In this document: positions 47,292 to 57,436 of the stretch, piece by piece | How positions within the stretch are numbered: the stretch's first letter is position 1 | Layout: each line of letters starts with the position of its first letter | Source: Pseudopyrenochaeta lycopersici | Taxonomy: Eukaryota > Ascomycota > Dothideomycetes > Pleosporales > Pseudopyrenochaetaceae | DNA length: 64,000 bases | Assembly (NCBI GenBank): GCA_003313425.1 | Contig: NHZP01000053.1 | Location: 186,001 to 250,000 of the forward strand | Reading direction: 5' to 3' | Program-made: the position numbers and the translations under genes | Notes under the pieces: generated by a model | The model's database searches: none | What the model saw: only the letters and a program-made list of their open reading frames with translations | What the model was told of the DNA's origin: nothing

Positions 47292-49256
47292 ATGATGGGT
47301 TTGTCGACCTCATTACAAGGCAGGCTTCTACGGTATGCTATTCCTATTAGCGCTGGCAGCTGCTACCTACTCTTTGGCTATGATCAGGTGCGTTTGCAAC
47401 ATAAATGAGGATATGAGAGAAGCGCAATAGATAGCTGACCTTGTGAGGGGTACAGGGGGTCCTGGGTGGTTTGGTGACAGAGCCAACCTTTCTAGATGCA
47501 ATCGGCCGTCCTAGTGCAAGCTTCCTGGGAACTATTGTAGCCTTGTACAATATTGGTTGCTTGGCTGGCTGTATATTTGCCGCCCTGTTCGGCAACAACT
47601 TGGGTCGCAAGAATACCATTTTGGTCGGCAGCGTGATCATGATCGTCGGCGGAATCATCCAAACTACGACTTACGGAGCTGCTCAATTGATCGTTGGCCG
47701 TCTCATCTCTGGTCTCGGCAATGGTATAACATACCGCCTGTCATTTGGTGCAATCTTTCAAGTTGATCGAGAGCTAATATGTGCAATCTGCAGGCATGAA
47801 TACTTCCACGATCCCTGTATATGTCTCCGAATGCTCCCCGGCCAAAAACCGTGGCAGATTCGTCGCGATACAACTTTCTATCGTTATTGTAAGACCCCGA
47901 AAACTGTGGCTTTCAACAATATATTGACCTGCTTTAAGTTTGGTACCGTGGTGGCTTACTGGCTGGACTATGGCGCCATCAAGAACTTAACTGGAGAGGT
48001 GAGCGATTCTTTGCACAGCTTTGAAGTCTTGTTTGTTTTGATCATATTGCTCATTGGTCAACAGGTTGTCTGGCGATTTCCGATCGCTTTCCAGAATTTG
48101 TTTGCTCTCTTCACAATCTGCACTCTTCCATTCCTTCCAGAGACGCCTAGGTAAATGATTATTTAAGAGGAAAATCAAAAAAGGGCGTATACTGATTTTC
48201 GCCATCAGATGGCTGTACTCCCATGGTCGCAAGGATGAAGCCGTCAGCGTTCTGGCTAGACTACAAGGCAGCACCGAAGATGACCCCAATGTCAAGATCA
48301 TTGAGGAAGAAATGGCGGCAGCCCTAAGACTCGAAGAAGAGTCTGTCAAATTCGCCCTCAAGGATCTCATCCACGACAAAACTCCCGTCAAAAACACCAG
48401 ACGTCTGGTGTTGTGCTTTCTCATTCAATTCTGGCAGCAATTTACAGGGATCAACGTCATTGCCTTCTATATTATGATTGTGCTCGAAACCAACGTCGGT
48501 CTATCTCGAGAAACTAGCAGCCTGGTCGCTGGCTGCATCCAGATCGCATTTTGGCTTGGCACATTCCCCCCCATATTCCTCCTAGATAAGTGGGGCCGCC
48601 GCCCAATACTAATGCTCGGTTCAGTGGCGCTGCTCACGGCTATGGGTATCTTCACAGCTGGAATTGCCGTGAACACAAAGGCGGCCGCCAACTTGGCATT
48701 GGCTATGCTCTTCGTTTTCGAGATCTCATTCGGCATGTCTTGGAATGCTATCCCCTGGCTGTACGCCCCCGAGATCACGCCGATGCAATTGCGCCATGTA
48801 GGTTCTGCTGTTGCTACGTTCTCCGAGTGGCTGTGGACTTTTGTAAGTTCCAACATCGCGTATGGCAGCAAAACGTCAAGAATAGGGCTACTTAACTGAA
48901 CACTGAAGGTTATTGCCCAAGTCACTCCTCACGCCATTGAGAATGCCGGCTGGAAGTTATATCTACTCTTCTGCATCATGATCGCTCTCAACATTCCTTT
49001 CACGTTCTTCTTCTTCCCAGAGGTGGGTGCCCAGTTGAGAGCTACTTGTACCAATACATACCCAGCTGAGGATTGTGTTTGCTGATAATCGTTGCTTCAG
49101 ACCAGTGGAAAGACTCTTGAAGAGATCGACTACATCTTCGCGAAGACGGTGGTAGATACAGATGAAGGAAACGTTAGTGGCTACACAGGGCGCAATCACG
49201 GCATTATCTGCCATCAACCCGTCGAGAAACACTCCCACAATGTTTCAGAAGGTTAG
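47292..49256 (+). CDS. MFS sugar-porter family transporter 3
   Basis: Eight exons, 47292-47387, 47456-47723, 47794-47888, 47939-47998, 48065-48150, 48209-48842, 48909-49022 and 49101-49256, give 502 aa; ATG 47295 is equally possible. The correct first-exon frame reads LQGRLLRYAIPISAGSCY then LFGYDQGVLGG, a strong sugar-porter start. GMNTSTIPVYVSECSPAKNRG, PETPRWLYSHGR, QQFTGINVIAFY, DKWGRRP, WLYAPEITP and PETSGKTLEEIDYIF follow. This subgroup includes fungal hexose, pentose and quinate-like carriers. It is the third such porter in the cluster. Confidence 0.92.
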
Positions 49257-49943
49257 TAAGGGAAGATAGGAGGCGCTTTAACTTAGTCAGACTATATAAA
49301 CATCGCAGATCCAGTGTGTGGAATTACGTATTGAAGCGAAAGAAGAATAGAGTTTAGAAAACTGCGCTTGCTTCGAATTGAAGTATGTAACAGTAGAATT
49401 ATTGGACAGTATCAGGAATGAAGGCCGAGGCACAGATGGGTCCCAGCACAACGTAGAGTTCTCACTTTAGTTAACCACATTATTGCTTTTGCGCAAGCCA
49501 TATTTATGGATACGGCCATTAAGAGAATTCCCATGTAATTTTCAGTTACTGGTAGCTGACACTCTTTTTTGTTACCGCTCGATTAGTTCCCGTGTCGCCT
49601 ATGCCAAGGTATTGATGCTGCCACGGTCGATTGTCGGATTTTGTGATGTAGAAAACATGAAATAGATAGGAGTTGGAGGCTTGAGACTGACATTGGGCGC
49701 TAAGCAAAGCCGTGGCTAGAAATATACGCTACCATCAACTGACTTCAACATTCATACTGTCAAGGCATTTCCAGTAAAGCTAGTCTGCATTGCCTTGGCA
49801 GCGTCTCGGGCAAAATATGGAATGAGTCATGTCACCACGCTGAATAACTGCACCCTTAAACTATGTGACAGCAAACAAAAGCTTGATAAGTTGTAGTAGC
49901 GCTCGTCATAATAAGTTGCAGCCCTACCTAATGATATTTTTTT
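49257..49943. other. Intergenic, nothing assigned
   Basis: Three-prime flank of transporter 3 and promoter of the kinase-like gene; no gene seen apart from a 60-codon frame without features. Confidence 0.55.
49822..49831. promoter_or_regulatory. Cluster motif ATGAGTCATG
   Basis: Ten of the eleven palindrome bases, 113 bases upstream of the kinase-like gene ATG. Confidence 0.65.
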
Positions 49944-51221
49944 ATGGCGCTCATGGCAGGAGACATTCGACAGCCTATTGATATAGCGGCTCTTACAGAG
50001 TATGTGCGGACGAATGTTCCCATTATCGCCGTACCGTTCAGTTTGCAACAGGTAACTACAATCTTTACGCTCACTCTTTGAACAAAATAGAGTGCTAATA
50101 TAATGCGACCGTAGTTCAGCCATGGGCAATCCAACCCAACCTATAAAATCACTTCATTAAACGGGGAGAAATACGTTCTTCGAAAGAAACCTCCAGGAAA
50201 GCTGCTCACGAAAACTGCGCATCAGATTGAGCGCGAGTATCAGGTGCTCAAAGCCTTGGAACAGACGAATGTGCTTGTTCCAAAGATCTATGGCTTCTGC
50301 GAAAATCCGTCTGTCATCGGAACACCATTCTATATCATGGAGTTTCTGGATGGCAGAATATTTGAAGACCCTTGGCTACCAGATCAAAGCCCCAGAGACC
50401 GTCAGGAAATGTAAGTTGTTCAATTCTACAATTTGAGAGCCCAGACTCTCATGGAGTCTATACCAACATCGTCTAGATGGAAGGAGGCTGTCCATATGTT
50501 GGCAACGTTGCATAAGGTCGAATTGTCGGCGGTAGGGCTTGACACATTCAAAAAGCCTTCGCGCTTCTACAGTCGTCAAGTGAAGGCACTCGCAAAGGTA
50601 TCCGTTGCACAGGCACAAACTACAAACTCTGCGAGCGGACAGGAGGTAGGGAATTTACCATACTTTGATGAGATGGTTTTTTTCTTCACAAATGAAGTAT
50701 CTCAGCCAATTGAACGGAAAGCGCTGGTGCACGGAGACTATAAGCTGGATAACTTGATATTTCACAAAACCGAAGCACGAGTGATAGGCATCTTGGATTG
50801 GGAGATGGCCACTGAAGGACATCCCACATCTGATTTTTTTAATCTGACTGCTCCGTTTGCCTGGTCGGCGCTTCAGGTACCAATGTTGACAGAGCAGTCG
50901 CTGACTGAGGAGCTGAGAGAGGTCCAGGGTAAATTTCGACCCGGAAGTGTGCCAGGTATTCCAAGCATCGACCAGTGCTACTCCTGGTACAGCAACATCG
51001 TTGGTTGGAGCCCTAAGGCAGATGCGGATTGGGCAATTGCGTTCAATCTCTTCAGGACTGCGGTCATTATGCAAGGGATTGCGGCAAGACTGGCGCAAGG
51101 CAGAGCGAGTGGAATTGAGGCCGCGCGGTTCGCCTTGCAAGCCACTCCTTACGCACTTTGGTCATGGGCAAGTATCGAGACAATCAAAAATAAAGTGTGC
51201 AGGAGCCTGGAGAAACTCTGA
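49944..51221 (+). CDS. APH-fold phosphotransferase (ACAD10/11-type kinase domain)
   Basis: Three exons, 49944-50051, 50115-50410 and 50477-51221, give 382 aa. The N-terminal half has [12 protein letters not shown] (nucleotide loop), [12 protein letters not shown] with the ATP-binding lysine and a [13 protein letters not shown] hinge. The catalytic loop is [14 protein letters not shown] and the metal-binding motif [12 protein letters not shown], so all kinase residues are present. This matches the stand-alone form of the kinase domain of ACAD10/ACAD11 and of bacterial LvaA, which phosphorylates 4-hydroxyacyl-CoA during levulinate and gamma-lactone catabolism. By inference it could phosphorylate a hydroxy-acid or its CoA ester made by the cluster. 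No acyl-CoA dehydrogenase domain is attached or nearby. Confidence 0.87.
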
Positions 51222-51270
51222 CAAAGCATAAGGAAGAGTTTGAGGAGACGCATAATTTTTGAGTTTCTGA

Positions 51271-51279
51271 CATGACTCA
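51271..51279. promoter_or_regulatory. Cluster motif CATGACTCA
   Basis: Nine-base match (CATGACTCAAG against CATGACTCATG), 174 bases upstream of alcohol dehydrogenase 2. Confidence 0.58.
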
Positions 51280-51452
51280 AGCCAGAAAGTAATTACTATG
51301 CCACAATGACTGTGACACTCCTTTACAACATGACTGTCGGACTTTCTCTCTTCTTTTGAATGTGCTCTGATCCGCTTAGTGAATCTCGGTCTTAAATATG
51401 CCATACTTTCAGCTCGTAGTGTGGCCATATGCACTGAACACGCACTCGAAAT

Positions 51453-52659
51453 ATGCGCGCGGTTGTTTTCAAGGGAATACGACGGGTGGTGGTCGAGGAT
51501 CGACTTAAGCCAACAATTCAAGATGCTAGGGACGCCATCGTGAAGGTCCGCTATACAGCAGTATGTGGCAGGTTAGTATCCCTAATACCCCTAGAGGACG
51601 CGCCAACATCTCTACTAGTGAATTGCACGTCTTTAGAGGCCACCAACCCTCCGCAACTGGCTTCATAATGGGTCACGAATTTACCGGCGTGATTGAAACA
51701 GTAGGCGACGATGTAAAGCAGCTTAAACCTGGCGATTTTATCGTCTGTCCGTTTACTGTTAGCTGTGGAATTTGCTTCTACTGCAAACACGGATATTCGT
51801 CACGTTGCGAGAAATGCTTGCTCTTTGGATGCCCACTATTGGATGGATCTCAGGCAGAATATGTCCGGATACCGCTTGCAGAGACGACTGCAGTAAAAGC
51901 CCCACAAGGCATCGAGCATTTGAAGCTGTGCCTCATGGCGGATATCTTTCCAACCGGATACTTCGCGGCCTATAATGCATTGGGCAAGATAGATCCTGAA
52001 GTTGCACGACAGAGCGTCGTGGTTCTCATAGGGTGTGGTCCAGTCGGTCTGTGTGCGCTGATTGCAGCATTGGAATACAAACCAAAAGTCCTGCTGGCGG
52101 TCGACGGAATACCGTCGCGCTTGGCGACCGCAGAAAGGCTTGGCGCCGAACCTTGGAACTATTTGACGGGCAAGGACGGTCTATTTAACCGCGTAAAGGA
52201 GCTCACAGATAATCGCGGCGCTGATGTGGTAATTGAGGTGGTAGGGCACAGTGATGCCCTTGAGATGGGATTTGACTTTCTTCGCTCTTGGGGTACGATC
52301 TCGAGTGTTGGCGTACACAACGGTGAAATCCCATGGACAGGAAATCAAGCCTACGGGAAGAACTTGACAATTCAGATGGGTAGATGCCCAGTGCGTAGTA
52401 AGTCAACCTATCATAGCATACTTGTATCGCCTGGTCAAGAGCTAAGCTTGAGTTCAAGGCATCTTTCCATATGCACTTGAGTTGCTGGAGAAAAAGCAAC
52501 ACCTTCTTGAGTAAGTTGTGAATTCCAACAATCGAGACATTTGCTAATGAGACTAGCTTTATGACGGAAACGGTAATGCCTCTTAGTGATGCTGTACAGG
52601 GCTATTCCTTATTTGATTCCTCTAAAGTTCATAAGGTGATCTTTGACGCACAGAAGTAA
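51453..52659 (+). CDS. Zinc-dependent alcohol dehydrogenase 2
   Basis: Four exons, 51453-51571, 51619-52397, 52459-52510 and 52557-52659, give 350 aa. Zinc ligands lie in CGSELHVFRGHQ (formed by the first splice) and MGHEFTGVIE, the structural cysteines in CGICFYCKHGYSSRCEKC, and the cofactor turn in IGCGPVGLCALIAAL. It resembles the formaldehyde/threonine-dehydrogenase-like medium-chain group, which often oxidises secondary or polyol alcohols. A small third exon (52 nt) encodes SIFPYALELLEKKQHLL. It lies between the kinase-like gene and the convergent metallo-hydrolase. Confidence 0.92.
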
Positions 52660-52777
52660 CTTAACAGGTGAACGAATAGATGGTGCAATCTTAATAAATC
52701 CCGGGCCGTTTATATGCTGCTGAATGATGGGTTGCACATGTACTCTGAGTATGTATTTTGGGGGCCATTATTAAAGA

Positions 52778-53950
52778 TCAAGCTACTTTCTCCCCATCCA
52801 ATGTCTTGATGCGCTTTCCGTTCACGTATGTCCCATCAACGAGATATCTAATCGCTTTCGCGCTTGAAGGCAACTCATCTAAAAATCTCCAATGAAGTGC
52901 CTGTTTCCAACCCTCTTTCTGCCAATTGTTTGCAACGCCTCGTGGGAAGAAGGTGACGACATTAAATACGGATGGATCATGGGCGATCAGAATCAGAATG
53001 TTTTCATTTGCATCTAGAGCTTCCAGCTGCTTGATGTTCTGACGTGCCTGTCCAGGGTTGAAGTACCACGAATCTGGTCGACAGCATGGTGTGTAGTATG
53101 GTGCAGTCCTTGCATGATTCTGATCGGGATGACAGCGGGTAAAGACTGAGTGCTCGTATGGCTGACTCCGTATCCCTCCGTGTCCGACTTGGTGCGGGCT
53201 CAGTGACTCGGGCATGGGCACAAATTGGGTCGGTCGGAACGCTCCTGCAAAGTGGCAGACATCTCCGCCAAGGAAGACAAAGGTGTCCTGCGTTGTCCTG
53301 ACGAGCGCTGAAAGGTGACCTATCGCATGGCCTGGCGTATCAAGAATGTACACGCTACCATCTTCAAAGTAATCTATCGCCCGGTATCCAGCCACTATCA
53401 GGTCGTCTGAGAATGATAACTCGTGTACCATACGACCTTCCAAGTCAGATTCGAATGCAGGACTGTCTGGAGCAGTAGGATACCCAGGCAAGAACTTCTC
53501 CGAGAAGCCTGGGCCCACCAACAGCTTCATAGAGTTTGGAAAAGTGCTTGGATCTCCAAAGTGGTCATAGTGATGATGGCTTATGATTGCTGCGTCCAAC
53601 TTAGTGACATCCACACCCCCTTCCACAAGCACATCGACGAGGTTTTTTTCCACCTTGATCCCCGGCACTTTTGCATCAATAACGTCTGCCAGTGGAGGAG
53701 GTAAATTCCAAAAATCTTTCTTACATCCAAGGTCGAACAGAATTTGTTTCCCAGACACTGGATTGGATATCAAGAATGCCAACGTAGGGAAGTTCATGAG
53801 TTCGTGTCCAATTATCTGCGGCTCGACCAAAGTATTGCCTGGGACTGTCAGTTTGCACGTGGTGTCTACGATCGAAAGGGTGCAAGTTTTCCCTTTCGCG
53901 GGGATCTTGAGAGGTGGCGCGTCCATCGCGGAGATGTCTGTGTGAACCAT
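52778..53950 (-). CDS. Metallo-beta-lactamase-fold hydrolase (lactonase-like)
   Basis: Intronless; 390 aa from the ATG at 53950 (an ATG at 53971 adds seven). The metal-binding motif is SHHHYDHFGD, with further ligands in DTPGHAIGH and LGGDVCHFAG and a late IAHDPS histidine. The order and spacing resemble N-acyl-homoserine-lactonase-type enzymes, which open lactone rings, though glyoxalase II or thioesterase-like activity is possible. There is no signal peptide. It is convergent with alcohol dehydrogenase 2 and is the right-most gene with a cluster motif upstream. Hydrolysis of the ester or lactone formed by the Baeyer-Villiger enzyme is the natural hypothesis. Confidence 0.9.
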   Translation of the reverse strand: MVHTDISAMDAPPLKIPAKGKTCTLSIVDTTCKLTVPGNTLVEPQIIGHELMNFPTLAFLISNPVSGKQILFDLGCKKDFWNLPPPLADVIDAKVPGIKVEKNLVDVLVEGGVDVTKLDAAIISHHHYDHFGDPSTFPNSMKLLVGPGFSEKFLPGYPTAPDSPAFESDLEGRMVHELSFSDDLIVAGYRAIDYFEDGSVYILDTPGHAIGHLSALVRTTQDTFVFLGGDVCHFAGAFRPTQFVPMPESLSPHQVGHGGIRSQPYEHSVFTRCHPDQNHARTAPYYTPCCRPDSWYFNPGQARQNIKQLEALDANENILILIAHDPSVFNVVTFFPRGVANNWQKEGWKQALHWRFLDELPSSAKAIRYLVDGTYVNGKRIKTLDGEKVA

Positions 53951-54063
53951 GGCCGAGGATGTGGGATACAAGACGTTCTCCTGACCGACTACCGTAAGTC
54001 ACGCGATGTTGAACCTGTTTTCTAGACGTGTCTTCCAGTATAAGTCGGTCAAGGCTAGATGTG

Positions 54064-54074
54064 CATGACTAATG
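54064..54074. promoter_or_regulatory. Cluster motif variant CATGACTAATG
   Basis: One mismatch to the perfect palindrome, 114 bases upstream of the metallo-hydrolase. It is the last motif copy to the right and marks the likely cluster edge. Confidence 0.6.
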
Positions 54075-55365
54075 ACTGGACTATGACCGGCAAGTATGTT
54101 TGAGCGTAGATCTGCTGGCTGAGGTAATGTGGGGAAAACAATACCTATGCCTCAGAATACTGTACAGGTATAGACACATAACAATACCTCATAATAAATT
54201 TCAAAAGTATCCTAATTACATGAGTAGCCTTCTCTACAAAGTCTAATGGCTACAAGAGAACTTTATGTAACATCTTGCTCTCATATCATACAATACTTGA
54301 TGATTTAGTCTCATTACAACTGTTTTAACGAATTATAGTATTGTCCCAGCTCAAGAGTGAAGTGTTAACTCGGCGCTCGCTGTGAAGAGTTGTGTCTGTG
54401 CACAGGCCTCCAGATAATATTCAATCACATTTTTTACTTCTAGCTTCTTACGTGATGTCTTACATTGTGCTCAATAGTTCATAGGTAAGAATAATCGCTT
54501 CCAATCAAACTTTTAAACACGTGCCCATAGCATCTCGTAACAAGTTCATCGGCGAGAATCACGTAATCTACTGAGCAGACCTGTACTGTACCTGTTTCAA
54601 ATAGATGATAACCTAAATGGCGAAACAATACATACTAAATACAAATTGAACCTATAGCTTCTACCCCTCCATAGAGAGGTCTATAAACGAAACGATATGC
54701 CAACAGAGCCTACTCATGTAACAGAAAAAATTGTTTGAGATTAATTCAAGACTTTAGCCTCGAATACGTGTCAGCAGAGTGCCCTTTCCTGTTGTATAGG
54801 AATTCTGTTCGCATGTTACATTCAGTTTAAAGGGTATCATTCTTTTGAAAGGGCATGCTACAGTTACGATAAATCTTAAGGGCATTTATTTGTAATTGGC
54901 CAACTATTTTGCTTTTATTTGCTCTTTCCACGCCAGGTTTCTTAGCCAGTGTCATGCTACAGTGGGAGCCAGGAACAGCTTTAGCAGTATACAGACAGCT
55001 AGAGTTCCAAAATAATGACCTCTAGAGAGGTTCTCTATTATTGAGCAGAGTACTACTATCGAAAAAGCTTGTACTTCCCGCCATTAAGGCAGTATTCGCC
55101 ACTATATCGAAAAACCTAACTTGATGAATCATGCGTCCTATTCTAGAGGCAATGACTATTCGCTTGACCCCGTTAAAGGTATATGCGAATAGTCTCTTCA
55201 ACTTGCTTGAATGACTAATTAGTGGATTGTAATGTGCGATCACAGCCGCATGACTTCTAACTGCGTAGAACATAGTGCAACCGAAGCACTCTTACAGACT
55301 GGCAAGGTTTCTACATACAAAGCTTACATAGAAGCTTTAGAGCCATATCTGACATAGAGCCTCCT
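54075..55365. other. Gene-poor AT-rich region
   Basis: No coding region recognised; short frames lack features. It marks the right boundary of the motif-linked cluster. Confidence 0.6.
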
Positions 55366-56097
55366 TCAGTTCCAAGGCGGATGGGGAAAGTCCTCAATAT
55401 CGGAATCATCATCACAAATTCTTTGTGGGAGCCAGCATTTCTTCCAGTTCCTCCTAACACTTTGATCAGGTGTCCCAATGAACAAGAGCAAAGTACAGTG
55501 AGTATCATACGTGAAAAGTGACTTCACAGTAGCACTCTTCACCCGGCAGACAAGTTGATGGTGAAGATCCCAACGAAGTTCATGGAACTGTACAGGACCT
55601 TCCACTCGTGTCTCAGCCAGCAACTTCCAACCCCCTATCAACCTAGTCTCTCTGAAACCCAGCAGCATATCATACAATCTGCCTACTTCAAAACCCTGTG
55701 GGAAGCAGAACTGTACCGCTATTGCACCTCCTTCTTCTAGAAACAATCGCATCCACACATGGCCACCGCTCAAACCATCTATCATCATATTATCTTCCTT
55801 GCGCTGTAACTCCATTTGCAGCCTTTTAATCAAGTTTCCAGATGCTGACACGAGGGGAATTCCGCGCTAGCTCGCTTCCTCACACAGGTATTTATCGCGA
55901 ATGGTGGGATTAGAGGCCCAAGCGAGGCCATAGAAAGGGGCATGTGCCTCAGTAGTAGTAGGCTGGTTCTTATCACCAGCCGTCAAGCTATCTAACAGCG
56001 GCGAAAATCGGGAAATGAGAAGTGCGTGGATGGCACGGTCATGGTTTGGGATGGGTTTGCTGATAAATATCGGTAGCAAAGTCTTGAATTTCTTCAC
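55366..56097 (-). CDS. Hypothetical protein
   Basis: Two frames can be joined by a 39 nt intron (55845-55883, donor GTGAGG, acceptor TGTCAG) in compatible phase, giving 230 aa. The N-terminal part (MKKFKTLLPIFI..NHDRAIHALLISRF) leads to a hydrophobic and aromatic middle (GHVWMRLFLEEGGAIAVQFC) and an acidic C-terminus (CDDDSDIEDFPHPPW). I recognise no domain. The intron is short for a fungus, so the two parts may be separate or the model wrong. Confidence 0.4.
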
Positions 56098-57436
56098 GAG
56101 GGGAACAAGGACGAAAAGTCAATATCTGCCAATGCACTAAAAATAAGCCGTAAGATATCCGCAAGCAGCTCGATGAGGAGAGTCATTCTGAAGGCATTTA
56201 ACAGTCGCTGGCTACTGCCAACTGTTTCATTAGGGGTGTTTGATGTCTTCCAGATATGCAGCTGTCATTCATCTGCAGTACATTTCGTTCGAGAAAGGTC
56301 GAGATTAGAGATGTAAGGCAACGGCTCGCTGCTGGTTTGGGTCTTTGCTTCCGTATGACTCGCTCTAAGGCTGAAGGTGCTTATTGGTTAATAGCCTAAA
56401 TCCGAAAAGGCATGGGCGTCTTTAGCAGCGTCGTTTTGTATTCTTGCACTATCTTCGCGGCACCCAATTAATTAAATAGGAAAGGATGTTACATAGGTGA
56501 AGAGGCTTCAGGTGAGTAGACTAGGCAAGTGGTAACTACTAGTACATCGCCGGATCCCAGCCCTAACTCTGCAGACTTTAGGGTCAACAAGGGTACAAAT
56601 ACCACATCACGAAGCTAGTACGCCGCTTTTGAAATAAGGATACAAGTTTATCCAACGAATGACTTACTTTGTTTCGACGAATGCTGCAGAAGCTAAGAGA
56701 GTGACTATTCAAGGTGGTTGCCCCGTTACAGTTAACGAAAACACTCCTCACTTTTTCTTCAATCACCTTCATCAACATAAACTGGAAATTGCAGGAAATG
56801 GCGCAATACCGCTATACAGTAATTCAGTTCTCTGGAAGGAAGAGCTAGTGTTGAATACGTAATCCTCAAATTATTGTCATCTTTAAATTTTTGGACCTGC
56901 TCACATGAGCTCATGGCGTACTTATCACCTGACTTTCTACTACATAATTGAGTGGCTGTAAAGGAGACTGGATGCAAGCCGTTAGATCCATTCATACTTC
57001 TTGTGAGTTTGACACACCCTTAACGAGTTGAGCGATTTGAGGGATACTACCAAGTGCTATCTGGGTTCCCATTGCCTTTAGTAAGATGAAGAACGTGCCC
57101 TAGTACGTCTAGGATCAATGTGATTCAGCGCGTGCATATTAGCATATTCGGAACAGAAAATTCGGTTGCTTGACCAGTCAAGTTCGAGTGGTTCGGATAT
57201 AAGATGTCATCATGATGGTAACTGCTTGAAGCATTTTTGGTACGGTACTTGCGATAAGCTAAGGAGGCGAGTGTTGGAATTATAGTGAACATGAGTTATA
57301 CAGGTCCTAATCAAACACGGGTAGGAGGTACTAAGCGCTACTTGATCTCCTAGCGGTGCTATTCCATCATTAATGTTTGGGGATTTGTGTGACGCTGCAT
57401 TTATGACTACCATTCAGATTATTGTGTGGCACCATT
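56098..57436. other. Intergenic, nothing assigned
   Basis: A 67-codon plus-strand frame (56659-56862) and a 78-codon minus frame (56759-56995) overlap and have no recognisable features. No regulatory motif was noted. Confidence 0.5.

Noticed and set aside
17108..53950. Reading the block as a secondary-metabolite biosynthetic cluster
   Set aside because: No backbone synthase or prenyltransferase is present in the window; a synthase gene outside the window remains possible but the motif ends near 54.1 kb.
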